In this document: in pieces, positions 26,210-38,959 of the stretch
Layout of the letters: each line of letters begins with the position of its first letter
Position numbering within the stretch: position 1 is the stretch's first letter
Assembly: GCA_964017235.1 (NCBI GenBank)
Contig: CAXHLB010000008.1
Coordinates: 744,001 to 808,000, forward strand
Origin: Sabellastarte sp. h YS-2021
Taxonomy: Eukaryota > Annelida > Polychaeta > Sabellida > Sabellidae
DNA: 64,000 bases
Reading direction: 5' to 3'
Translations under genes and position numbers: made by a program
Notes under the pieces: generated by a model
The model's database searches: none
The model's input: the letters and a program-made list of their open reading frames with translations, nothing else
Told to the model about the DNA's origin: nothing

Positions 26210-29200
26210 TTGGTCCAAACACTGAGTAACAATTACCAATAAAGATGGAATAGCTTTGACACCTTCGAATTGGGTTAATCTATGTCACATTGGTCTGTAA
26301 CCTGCAATGGGGTGGTCTAGCTGCATAAAACCCATATACCTGGGGCGCCATTTTGGCAGCAGGGCTAAGCCAGATATTGGGATGTAATGCTGCAATTTGG
26401 GCCAAAGACTAAGGGGGTGGCACCAATAAATATGCAACAGCTTTGGGACTTACAGCTAGCAGTAAATCTGCTGCAGGGAGATTCTGCGACTTGGGATGAA
26501 ATATACTTGTTGCAGTAATTCATATATACAGGGGGTCATGTTTCCACCATAACTAAGCCAAATATTGAGATATTATGCTGCAATTTGGTCCAAACACTGA
26601 GTAACAATTACCAATAAAGATGGAATAGCTTTGACACCTTCGAATTGGGTTAATCTATGTCACATTGGTCTGTAACCTGCAATGGGGTGGTCTAGCTGCA
26701 TAAAACCCATATACCTGGGGCGCCATTTTGGCTGCAGGGCTAAGCCAGATATTGGGATGTAATGCTGCAATTTGGGCCAAAGACTAAGGGGGTGGCACCA
26801 ATAAATATGCAACAGCTTTGGGACTTACAGCTAGCAGTAAATCTGCTGCAGGGAGATTCTGCGACTTGGGATGAAATATACTTGTTGCAGTAATTCATAT
26901 ATACAGGGGGTCATGTTTCCACCATAACTAAGCCAAATATTGAGATATTATGCTGCAATTTGGTCCAAACACTGAGTAAAAATTACCAATAAAGATGGAA
27001 TAGCTTTGGCACCTTCGAATTGGGTTAATCTATGTCACATTGGTCTGTAACCTGCAATGGGGTGGTCTAGCTGCATAAAACCCATATACCTGGGGCGCCA
27101 TTTTGGCAGCAGGGCTAAGCCAGATATTGGGATGTAATGCTGCAATTTGGGCCAAAGACTAAGGGGGTGGCACCAATAAATATGCAACAGCTTTGGGACT
27201 TACAGCTAGCAGTAAATCTGCTGCAGGGAGATTCTGCGACTTGGGATGAAATATACTTGTTGCAGTAATTCATATATACAGGGGGTCATGTTTCCACCAT
27301 AACTAAGCCAAATATTGAGATATTATGCTGCAATTTGGTCCAAACACTGAGTAAAAATTACCAATAAAGATGGAATAGCTTTGGCACCTTCGAATTGGGT
27401 TAATCTATGTCACATTGCTCTGTAACCTGCGATGGGGTAGTCTAGCTGCATAAAACCCATATACCTGGGACGCCATTTTGGCAGGATAACTAAGCCAAAT
27501 ATTGGGATGTAATGCTGCAATTTGGGCCAAAGACTGAGGGGGTGGCACCAATAAATATGCAACAGCTTTGGGACTTACAGCTAGCAGTAAATCTGCTGCA
27601 GGGAGATTCTGCGACTTGGGATGAAATATACTTGTTGCAGTAATTCATATATACAGGGGGTCATGTTTCCACCATAACTAAGCCAAATATTGAGATATTA
27701 TGCTGCAATTTGGTCCAAACACTGAGTAACAATTACCAATAAAGATGGAATAGCTTTGACACCTTCGAATTGGGTTAATCTATGTCACATTGGTCTGTAA
27801 CCTGCAATGGGGTGGTCTAGCTGCATAAAACCCATATACCTGGGGCGCCATTTTGGCAGCATGGCTAAGCCAGATATTGGGATGTAATGCTGCAATTTGG
27901 GCCAAAGACTGAGGGGGTGGCACCAATAAATATGCAACAGGTTTGGGACTTACAGCTAGCAGTAAGTCTGCTGCAGGGAGATTCTGCGACTTGGGATGAA
28001 ATATACTGGTTGCAGTAATTCATATATACAGGGGGTCATGTTTCCACCATAACTAAGCCAAATATTGAGATATTATGCTGCAATTTGGTCCAAACACTGA
28101 GTAACAATTACCAATAAAGATGGAATAGCTTTGACACCTTCGAATTGGGTTAATCTATGTCACATTGGTCTGTAACCTGCAATGGGGTGGTCTAGCTGCA
28201 TAAAACCCATATACCTGGGGCGCCATTTTGGCAGCAGGGCTAAGCCAGATATTGGGATGTAATGCTGCAATTTGGGCCAAAGACTAAGGGGGTGGCACCA
28301 ATAAATATGCAACAGCTTTGGGACTTACAGCTAGCAGTAAATCTGCTGCAGGGAGATTCTGCGACTTGGGATGAAATATACTTGTTGCAGTAATTCATAT
28401 ATACAGGGGGTCATGTTTCCACCATAACTAAGCCAAATATTGAGATATTATGCTGCAATTTGGTCCAAACACTGAGTAACAATTACCAATAAAGATGGAA
28501 TAGCTTTGACACCTTCGAATTGGGTTAATCTATGTCACATTGGTCTGTAACCTGCAATGGGGTGGTCTAGCTGCATAAAACCCATATACCTGGGGCGCCA
28601 TTTTGGCTGCAGGGCTAAGCCAGATATTGGGATGTAATGCTGCAATTTGGGCCAAAGACTAAGGGGGTGGCACCAATAAATATGCAACAGCTTTGGGACT
28701 TACAGCTAGCAGTAAATCTGCTGCAGGGAGATTCTGCGACTTGGGATGAAATATACTTGTTGCAGTAATTCATATATACAGGGGGTCATGTTTCCACCAT
28801 AACTAAGCCAAATATTGAGATATTATGCTGCAATTTGGTCCAAACACTGAGTAAAAATTACCAATAAAGATGGAATAGCTTTGGCACCTTCGAATTGGGT
28901 TAATCTATGTCACATTGGTCTGTAACCTGCAATGGGGTGGTCTAGCTGCATAAAACCCATATACCTGGGGCGCCATTTTGGCAGCAGGGCTAAGCCAGAT
29001 ATTGGGATGTAATGCTGCAATTTGGGCCAAAGACTAAGGGGGTGGCACCAATAAATATGCAACAGCTTTGGGACTTACAGCTAGCAGTAAATCTGCTGCA
29101 GGGAGATTCTGCGACTTGGGATGAAATATACTTGTTGCAGTAATTCATATATACAGGGGGTCATGTTTCCACCATAACTAAGCCAAATATTGAGATATTA

Positions 29201-29959
29201 TGCTGCAATTTGGTCCAAACACTGAGTAAAAATTACCAATAAAGATGGAATAGCTTTGGCACCTTCGAATTGGGTTAATCTATGTCACATTGCTCTGTAA
29301 CCTGCGATGGGGTAGTCTAGCTGCATAAAACCCATATACCTGGGACGCCATTTTGGCAGGATAACTAAGCCAAATATTGGGATGTAATGCTGCAATTTGG
29401 GCCAAAGACTGAGGGGGTGGCACCAATAAATATGCAACAGCTTTGGGACTTACAGCTAGCAGTAAATCTGCTGCAGGGAGATTCTGCGACTTGGGATGAA
29501 ATATACTTGTTGCAGTAATTCATATATACAGGGGGTCATGTTTCCACCATAACTAAGCCAAATATTGAGATATTATGCTGCAATTTGGTCCAAACACTGA
29601 GTAACAATTACCAATAAAGATGGAATAGCTTTGACACCTTCGAATTGGGTTAATCTATGTCACATTGGTCTGTAACCTGCAATGGGGTGGTCTAGCTGCA
29701 TAAAACCCATATACCTGGGGCGCCATTTTGGCAGCATGGCTAAGCCAGATATTGGGATGTAATGCTGCAATTTGGGCCAAAGACTGAGGGGGTGGCACCA
29801 ATAAATATGCAACAGGTTTGGGACTTACAGCTAGCAGTAAGTCTGCTGCAGGGAGATTCTGCGACTTGGGATGAAATATACTGGTTGCAGTAATTCATAT
29901 ATACAGGGGGTCATGTTTCCACCATAACTAAGCCAAATATTGAGATATTATGCTGCAAT
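26210..29959 (+). repeat. Tandem duplication of a five-unit block: (3 3t 4 1 2) twice
   Basis: U71-75 (26210-28084) and U76-80 (28085-29959) share the order and the 3t marker, a T instead of A at unit position 149 (bases 26733 and 28608). The change turns GGCAGCAGGG into GGCTGCAGGG and creates a CTGCAG site. This block is the first appearance of 3t in the window. Confidence 0.85.
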
Positions 29960-32900
29960 TTGGTCCAAACACTGAGTAACAATTACCAATAAAGATGGAA
30001 TAGCTTTGACACCTTCGAATTGGGTTAATCTATGTCACATTGGTCTGTAACCTGCAATGGGGTGGTCTAGCTGCATAAAACCCATATACCTGGGGCGCCA
30101 TTTTGGCTGCAGGGCTAAGCCAGATATTGGGATGTAATGCTGCAATTTGGGCCAAAGACTAAGGGGGTGGCACCAATAAATATGCAACAGCTTTGGGACT
30201 TACAGCTAGCAGTAAATCTGCTGCAGGGAGATTCTGCGACTTGGGATGAAATATACTTGTTGCAGTAATTCATATATACAGGGGGTCATGTTTCCACCAT
30301 AACTAAGCCAAATATTGAGATATTATGCTGCAATTTGGTCCAAACACTGAGTAAAAATTACCAATAAAGATGGAATAGCTTTGGCACCTTCGAATTGGGT
30401 TAATCTATGTCACATTGGTCTGTAACCTGCAATGGGGTGGTCTAGCTGCATAAAACCCATATACCTGGGGCGCCATTTTGGCAGCAGGGCTAAGCCAGAT
30501 ATTGGGATGTAATGCTGCAATTTGGGCCAAAGACTAAGGGGGTGGCACCAATAAATATGCAACAGCTTTGGGACTTACAGCTAGCAGTAAATCTGCTGCA
30601 GGGAGATTCTGCGACTTGGGATGAAATATACTTGTTGCAGTAATTCATATATACAGGGGGTCATGTTTCCACCATAACTAAGCCAAATATTGAGATATTA
30701 TGCTGCAATTTGGTCCAAACACTGAGTAAAAATTACCAATAAAGATGGAATAGCTTTGGCACCTTCGAATTGGGTTAATCTATGTCACATTGCTCTGTAA
30801 CCTGCGATGGGGTAGTCTAGCTGCATAAAACCCATATACCTGGGACGCCATTTTGGCAGGATAACTAAGCCAAATATTGGGATGTAATGCTGCAATTTGG
30901 GCCAAAGACTGAGGGGGTGGCACCAATAAATATGCAACAGCTTTGGGACTTACAGCTAGCAGTAAATCTGCTGCAGGGAGATTCTGCGACTTGGGATGAA
31001 ATATACTTGTTGCAGTAATTCATATATACAGGGGGTCATGTTTCCACCATAACTAAGCCAAATATTGAGATATTATGCTGCAATTTGGTCCAAACACTGA
31101 GTAACAATTACCAATAAAGATGGAATAGCTTTGACACCTTCGAATTGGGTTAATCTATGTCACATTGGTCTGTAACCTGCAATGGGGTGGTCTAGCTGCA
31201 TAAAACCCATATACCTGGGGCGCCATTTTGGCAGCATGGCTAAGCCAGATATTGGGATGTAATGCTGCAATTTGGGCCAAAGACTGAGGGGGTGGCACCA
31301 ATAAATATGCAACAGGTTTGGGACTTACAGCTAGCAGTAAGTCTGCTGCAGGGAGATTCTGCGACTTGGGATGAAATATACTGGTTGCAGTAATTCATAT
31401 ATACAGGGGGTCATGTTTCCACCATAACTAAGCCAAATATTGAGATATTATGCTGCAATTTGGTCCAAACACTGAGTAACAATTACCAATAAAGATGGAA
31501 TAGCTTTGACACCTTCGAATTGGGTTAATCTATGTCACATTGGTCTGTAACCTGCAATGGGGTGGTCTAGCTGCATAAAACCCATATACCTGGGGCGCCA
31601 TTTTGGCAGCAGGGCTAAGCCAGATATTGGGATGTAATGCTGCAATTTGGGCCAAAGACTAAGGGGGTGGCACCAATAAATATGCAACAGCTTTGGGACT
31701 TACAGCTAGCAGTAAATCTGCTGCAGGGAGATTCTGCGACTTGGGATGAAATATACTTGTTGCAGTAATTCATATATACAGGGGGTCATGTTTCCACCAT
31801 AACTAAGCCAAATATTGAGATATTATGCTGCAATTTGGTCCAAACACTGAGTAACAATTACCAATAAAGATGGAATAGCTTTGACACCTTCGAATTGGGT
31901 TAATCTATGTCACATTGGTCTGTAACCTGCAATGGGGTGGTCTAGCTGCATAAAACCCATATACCTGGGGCGCCATTTTGGCAGCATGGCTAAGCCAGAT
32001 ATTGGGATGTAATGCTGCAATTTGGGCCAAAGACTGAGGGGGTGGCACCAATAAATATGCAACAGGTTTGGGACTTACAGCTAGCAGTAAGTCTGCTGCA
32101 GGGAGATTCTGCGACTTGGGATGAAATATACTGGTTGCAGTAATTCATATATACAGGGGGTCATGTTTCCACCATAACTAAGCCAAATATTGAGATATTA
32201 TGCTGCAATTTGGTCCAAACACTGAGTAACAATTACCAATAAAGATGGAATAGCTTTGACACCTTCGAATTGGGTTAATCTATGTCACATTGGTCTGTAA
32301 CCTGCAATGGGGTGGTCTAGCTGCATAAAACCCATATACCTGGGGCGCCATTTTGGCAGCAGGGCTAAGCCAGATATTGGGATGTAATGCTGCAATTTGG
32401 GCCAAAGACTAAGGGGGTGGCACCAATAAATATGCAACAGCTTTGGGACTTACAGCTAGCAGTAAATCTGCTGCAGGGAGATTCTGCGACTTGGGATGAA
32501 ATATACTTGTTGCAGTAATTCATATATACAGGGGGTCATGTTTCCACCATAACTAAGCCAAATATTGAGATATTATGCTGCAATTTGGTCCAAACACTGA
32601 GTAAAAATTACCAATAAAGATGGAATAGCTTTGGCACCTTCGAATTGGGTTAATCTATGTCACATTGCTCTGTAACCTGCGATGGGGTAGTCTAGCTGCA
32701 TAAAACCCATATACCTGGGACGCCATTTTGGCAGGATAACTAAGCCAAATATTGGGATGTAATGCTGCAATTTGGGCCAAAGACTGAGGGGGTGGCACCA
32801 ATAAATATGCAACAGCTTTGGGACTTACAGCTAGCAGTAAATCTGCTGCAGGGAGATTCTGCGACTTGGGATGAAATATACTTGTTGCAGTAATTCATAT

Positions 32901-34459
32901 ATACAGGGGGTCATGTTTCCACCATAACTAAGCCAAATATTGAGATATTATGCTGCAATTTGGTCCAAACACTGAGTAACAATTACCAATAAAGATGGAA
33001 TAGCTTTGACACCTTCGAATTGGGTTAATCTATGTCACATTGGTCTGTAACCTGCAATGGGGTGGTCTAGCTGCATAAAACCCATATACCTGGGGCGCCA
33101 TTTTGGCAGCATGGCTAAGCCAGATATTGGGATGTAATGCTGCAATTTGGGCCAAAGACTGAGGGGGTGGCACCAATAAATATGCAACAGGTTTGGGACT
33201 TACAGCTAGCAGTAAGTCTGCTGCAGGGAGATTCTGCGACTTGGGATGAAATATACTGGTTGCAGTAATTCATATATACAGGGGGTCATGTTTCCACCAT
33301 AACTAAGCCAAATATTGAGATATTATGCTGCAATTTGGTCCAAACACTGAGTAACAATTACCAATAAAGATGGAATAGCTTTGACACCTTCGAATTGGGT
33401 TAATCTATGTCACATTGGTCTGTAACCTGCAATGGGGTGGTCTAGCTGCATAAAACCCATATACCTGGGGCGCCATTTTGGCAGCAGGGCTAAGCCAGAT
33501 ATTGGGATGTAATGCTGCAATTTGGGCCAAAGACTAAGGGGGTGGCACCAATAAATATGCAACAGCTTTGGGACTTACAGCTAGCAGTAAATCTGCTGCA
33601 GGGAGATTCTGCGACTTGGGATGAAATATACTTGTTGCAGTAATTCATATATACAGGGGGTCATGTTTCCACCATAACTAAGCCAAATATTGAGATATTA
33701 TGCTGCAATTTGGTCCAAACACTGAGTAACAATTACCAATAAAGATGGAATAGCTTTGACACCTTCGAATTGGGTTAATCTATGTCACATTGGTCTGTAA
33801 CCTGCAATGGGGTGGTCTAGCTGCATAAAACCCATATACCTGGGGCGCCATTTTGGCAGCATGGCTAAGCCAGATATTGGGATGTAATGCTGCAATTTGG
33901 GCCAAAGACTGAGGGGGTGGCACCAATAAATATGCAACAGGTTTGGGACTTACAGCTAGCAGTAAGTCTGCTGCAGGGAGATTCTGCGACTTGGGATGAA
34001 ATATACTGGTTGCAGTAATTCATATATACAGGGGGTCATGTTTCCACCATAACTAAGCCAAATATTGAGATATTATGCTGCAATTTGGTCCAAACACTGA
34101 GTAACAATTACCAATAAAGATGGAATAGCTTTGACACCTTCGAATTGGGTTAATCTATGTCACATTGGTCTGTAACCTGCAATGGGGTGGTCTAGCTGCA
34201 TAAAACCCATATACCTGGGGCGCCATTTTGGCAGCAGGGCTAAGCCAGATATTGGGATGTAATGCTGCAATTTGGGCCAAAGACTAAGGGGGTGGCACCA
34301 ATAAATATGCAACAGCTTTGGGACTTACAGCTAGCAGTAAATCTGCTGCAGGGAGATTCTGCGACTTGGGATGAAATATACTTGTTGCAGTAATTCATAT
34401 ATACAGGGGGTCATGTTTCCACCATAACTAAGCCAAATATTGAGATATTATGCTGCAAT
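28460..34459 (+). repeat. Sixteen-unit segmental duplicate, copy 1
   Basis: U77-92 read 3t 4 1 2 3t 4 1 2 3 2 3 1 2 3 2 3. The same sixteen types in the same order occur at U97-112. The offset is exactly 20 units, 7500 bp. The match stops one unit outward on both sides (U76 is 3 but U96 is 2; U93 is 3t but U113 is 2). I compared type markers unit by unit, not every base. Confidence 0.82.
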
Positions 34460-37400
34460 TTGGTCCAAACACTGAGTAACAATTACCAATAAAGATGGAA
34501 TAGCTTTGACACCTTCGAATTGGGTTAATCTATGTCACATTGGTCTGTAACCTGCAATGGGGTGGTCTAGCTGCATAAAACCCATATACCTGGGGCGCCA
34601 TTTTGGCTGCAGGGCTAAGCCAGATATTGGGATGTAATGCTGCAATTTGGGCCAAAGACTAAGGGGGTGGCACCAATAAATATGCAACAGCTTTGGGACT
34701 TACAGCTAGCAGTAAATCTGCTGCAGGGAGATTCTGCGACTTGGGATGAAATATACTTGTTGCAGTAATTCATATATACAGGGGGTCATGTTTCCACCAT
34801 AACTAAGCCAAATATTGAGATATTATGCTGCAATTTGGTCCAAACACTGAGTAAAAATTACCAATAAAGATGGAATAGCTTTGGCACCTTCGAATTGGGT
34901 TAATCTATGTCACATTGGTCTGTAACCTGCAATGGGGTGGTCTAGCTGCATAAAACCCATATACCTGGGGCGCCATTTTGGCAGCAGGGCTAAGCCAGAT
35001 ATTGGGATGTAATGCTGCAATTTGGGCCAAAGACTAAGGGGGTGGCACCAATAAATATGCAACAGCTTTGGGACTTACAGCTAGCAGTAAATCTGCTGCA
35101 GGGAGATTCTGCGACTTGGGATGAAATATACTTGTTGCAGTAATTCATATATACAGGGGGTCATGTTTCCACCATAACTAAGCCAAATATTGAGATATTA
35201 TGCTGCAATTTGGTCCAAACACTGAGTAAAAATTACCAATAAAGATGGAATAGCTTTGGCACCTTCGAATTGGGTTAATCTATGTCACATTGCTCTGTAA
35301 CCTGCGATGGGGTAGTCTAGCTGCATAAAACCCATATACCTGGGACGCCATTTTGGCAGGATAACTAAGCCAAATATTGGGATGTAATGCTGCAATTTGG
35401 GCCAAAGACTGAGGGGGTGGCACCAATAAATATGCAACAGCTTTGGGACTTACAGCTAGCAGTAAATCTGCTGCAGGGAGATTCTGCGACTTGGGATGAA
35501 ATATACTTGTTGCAGTAATTCATATATACAGGGGGTCATGTTTCCACCATAACTAAGCCAAATATTGAGATATTATGCTGCAATTTGGTCCAAACACTGA
35601 GTAACAATTACCAATAAAGATGGAATAGCTTTGACACCTTCGAATTGGGTTAATCTATGTCACATTGGTCTGTAACCTGCAATGGGGTGGTCTAGCTGCA
35701 TAAAACCCATATACCTGGGGCGCCATTTTGGCAGCATGGCTAAGCCAGATATTGGGATGTAATGCTGCAATTTGGGCCAAAGACTGAGGGGGTGGCACCA
35801 ATAAATATGCAACAGGTTTGGGACTTACAGCTAGCAGTAAGTCTGCTGCAGGGAGATTCTGCGACTTGGGATGAAATATACTGGTTGCAGTAATTCATAT
35901 ATACAGGGGGTCATGTTTCCACCATAACTAAGCCAAATATTGAGATATTATGCTGCAATTTGGTCCAAACACTGAGTAACAATTACCAATAAAGATGGAA
36001 TAGCTTTGACACCTTCGAATTGGGTTAATCTATGTCACATTGGTCTGTAACCTGCAATGGGGTGGTCTAGCTGCATAAAACCCATATACCTGGGGCGCCA
36101 TTTTGGCTGCAGGGCTAAGCCAGATATTGGGATGTAATGCTGCAATTTGGGCCAAAGACTAAGGGGGTGGCACCAATAAATATGCAACAGCTTTGGGACT
36201 TACAGCTAGCAGTAAATCTGCTGCAGGGAGATTCTGCGACTTGGGATGAAATATACTTGTTGCAGTAATTCATATATACAGGGGGTCATGTTTCCACCAT
36301 AACTAAGCCAAATATTGAGATATTATGCTGCAATTTGGTCCAAACACTGAGTAAAAATTACCAATAAAGATGGAATAGCTTTGGCACCTTCGAATTGGGT
36401 TAATCTATGTCACATTGGTCTGTAACCTGCAATGGGGTGGTCTAGCTGCATAAAACCCATATACCTGGGGCGCCATTTTGGCAGCAGGGCTAAGCCAGAT
36501 ATTGGGATGTAATGCTGCAATTTGGGCCAAAGACTAAGGGGGTGGCACCAATAAATATGCAACAGCTTTGGGACTTACAGCTAGCAGTAAATCTGCTGCA
36601 GGGAGATTCTGCGACTTGGGATGAAATATACTTGTTGCAGTAATTCATATATACAGGGGGTCATGTTTCCACCATAACTAAGCCAAATATTGAGATATTA
36701 TGCTGCAATTTGGTCCAAACACTGAGTAAAAATTACCAATAAAGATGGAATAGCTTTGGCACCTTCGAATTGGGTTAATCTATGTCACATTGCTCTGTAA
36801 CCTGCGATGGGGTAGTCTAGCTGCATAAAACCCATATACCTGGGACGCCATTTTGGCAGGATAACTAAGCCAAATATTGGGATGTAATGCTGCAATTTGG
36901 GCCAAAGACTGAGGGGGTGGCACCAATAAATATGCAACAGCTTTGGGACTTACAGCTAGCAGTAAATCTGCTGCAGGGAGATTCTGCGACTTGGGATGAA
37001 ATATACTTGTTGCAGTAATTCATATATACAGGGGGTCATGTTTCCACCATAACTAAGCCAAATATTGAGATATTATGCTGCAATTTGGTCCAAACACTGA
37101 GTAACAATTACCAATAAAGATGGAATAGCTTTGACACCTTCGAATTGGGTTAATCTATGTCACATTGGTCTGTAACCTGCAATGGGGTGGTCTAGCTGCA
37201 TAAAACCCATATACCTGGGGCGCCATTTTGGCAGCATGGCTAAGCCAGATATTGGGATGTAATGCTGCAATTTGGGCCAAAGACTGAGGGGGTGGCACCA
37301 ATAAATATGCAACAGGTTTGGGACTTACAGCTAGCAGTAAGTCTGCTGCAGGGAGATTCTGCGACTTGGGATGAAATATACTGGTTGCAGTAATTCATAT

Positions 37401-38959
37401 ATACAGGGGGTCATGTTTCCACCATAACTAAGCCAAATATTGAGATATTATGCTGCAATTTGGTCCAAACACTGAGTAACAATTACCAATAAAGATGGAA
37501 TAGCTTTGACACCTTCGAATTGGGTTAATCTATGTCACATTGGTCTGTAACCTGCAATGGGGTGGTCTAGCTGCATAAAACCCATATACCTGGGGCGCCA
37601 TTTTGGCTGCAGGGCTAAGCCAGATATTGGGATGTAATGCTGCAATTTGGGCCAAAGACTAAGGGGGTGGCACCAATAAATATGCAACAGCTTTGGGACT
37701 TACAGCTAGCAGTAAATCTGCTGCAGGGAGATTCTGCGACTTGGGATGAAATATACTTGTTGCAGTAATTCATATATACAGGGGGTCATGTTTCCACCAT
37801 AACTAAGCCAAATATTGAGATATTATGCTGCAATTTGGTCCAAACACTGAGTAAAAATTACCAATAAAGATGGAATAGCTTTGGCACCTTCGAATTGGGT
37901 TAATCTATGTCACATTGGTCTGTAACCTGCAATGGGGTGGTCTAGCTGCATAAAACCCATATACCTGGGGCGCCATTTTGGCAGCAGGGCTAAGCCAGAT
38001 ATTGGGATGTAATGCTGCAATTTGGGCCAAAGACTAAGGGGGTGGCACCAATAAATATGCAACAGCTTTGGGACTTACAGCTAGCAGTAAATCTGCTGCA
38101 GGGAGATTCTGCGACTTGGGATGAAATATACTTGTTGCAGTAATTCATATATACAGGGGGTCATGTTTCCACCATAACTAAGCCAAATATTGAGATATTA
38201 TGCTGCAATTTGGTCCAAACACTGAGTAAAAATTACCAATAAAGATGGAATAGCTTTGGCACCTTCGAATTGGGTTAATCTATGTCACATTGCTCTGTAA
38301 CCTGCGATGGGGTAGTCTAGCTGCATAAAACCCATATACCTGGGACGCCATTTTGGCAGGATAACTAAGCCAAATATTGGGATGTAATGCTGCAATTTGG
38401 GCCAAAGACTGAGGGGGTGGCACCAATAAATATGCAACAGCTTTGGGACTTACAGCTAGCAGTAAATCTGCTGCAGGGAGATTCTGCGACTTGGGATGAA
38501 ATATACTTGTTGCAGTAATTCATATATACAGGGGGTCATGTTTCCACCATAACTAAGCCAAATATTGAGATATTATGCTGCAATTTGGTCCAAACACTGA
38601 GTAACAATTACCAATAAAGATGGAATAGCTTTGACACCTTCGAATTGGGTTAATCTATGTCACATTGGTCTGTAACCTGCAATGGGGTGGTCTAGCTGCA
38701 TAAAACCCATATACCTGGGGCGCCATTTTGGCAGCATGGCTAAGCCAGATATTGGGATGTAATGCTGCAATTTGGGCCAAAGACTGAGGGGGTGGCACCA
38801 ATAAATATGCAACAGGTTTGGGACTTACAGCTAGCAGTAAGTCTGCTGCAGGGAGATTCTGCGACTTGGGATGAAATATACTGGTTGCAGTAATTCATAT
38901 ATACAGGGGGTCATGTTTCCACCATAACTAAGCCAAATATTGAGATATTATGCTGCAAT
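34460..38959 (+). repeat. Four-unit higher-order repeat: (3t 4 1 2) three times
   Basis: U93-96, U97-100 and U101-104 each read 3t 4 1 2, giving three 1500-bp copies. Two more copies are at U77-84 (28460-31459). The T at position 149 is the marker in every copy, and it is absent outside U72-U101. Confidence 0.87.
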
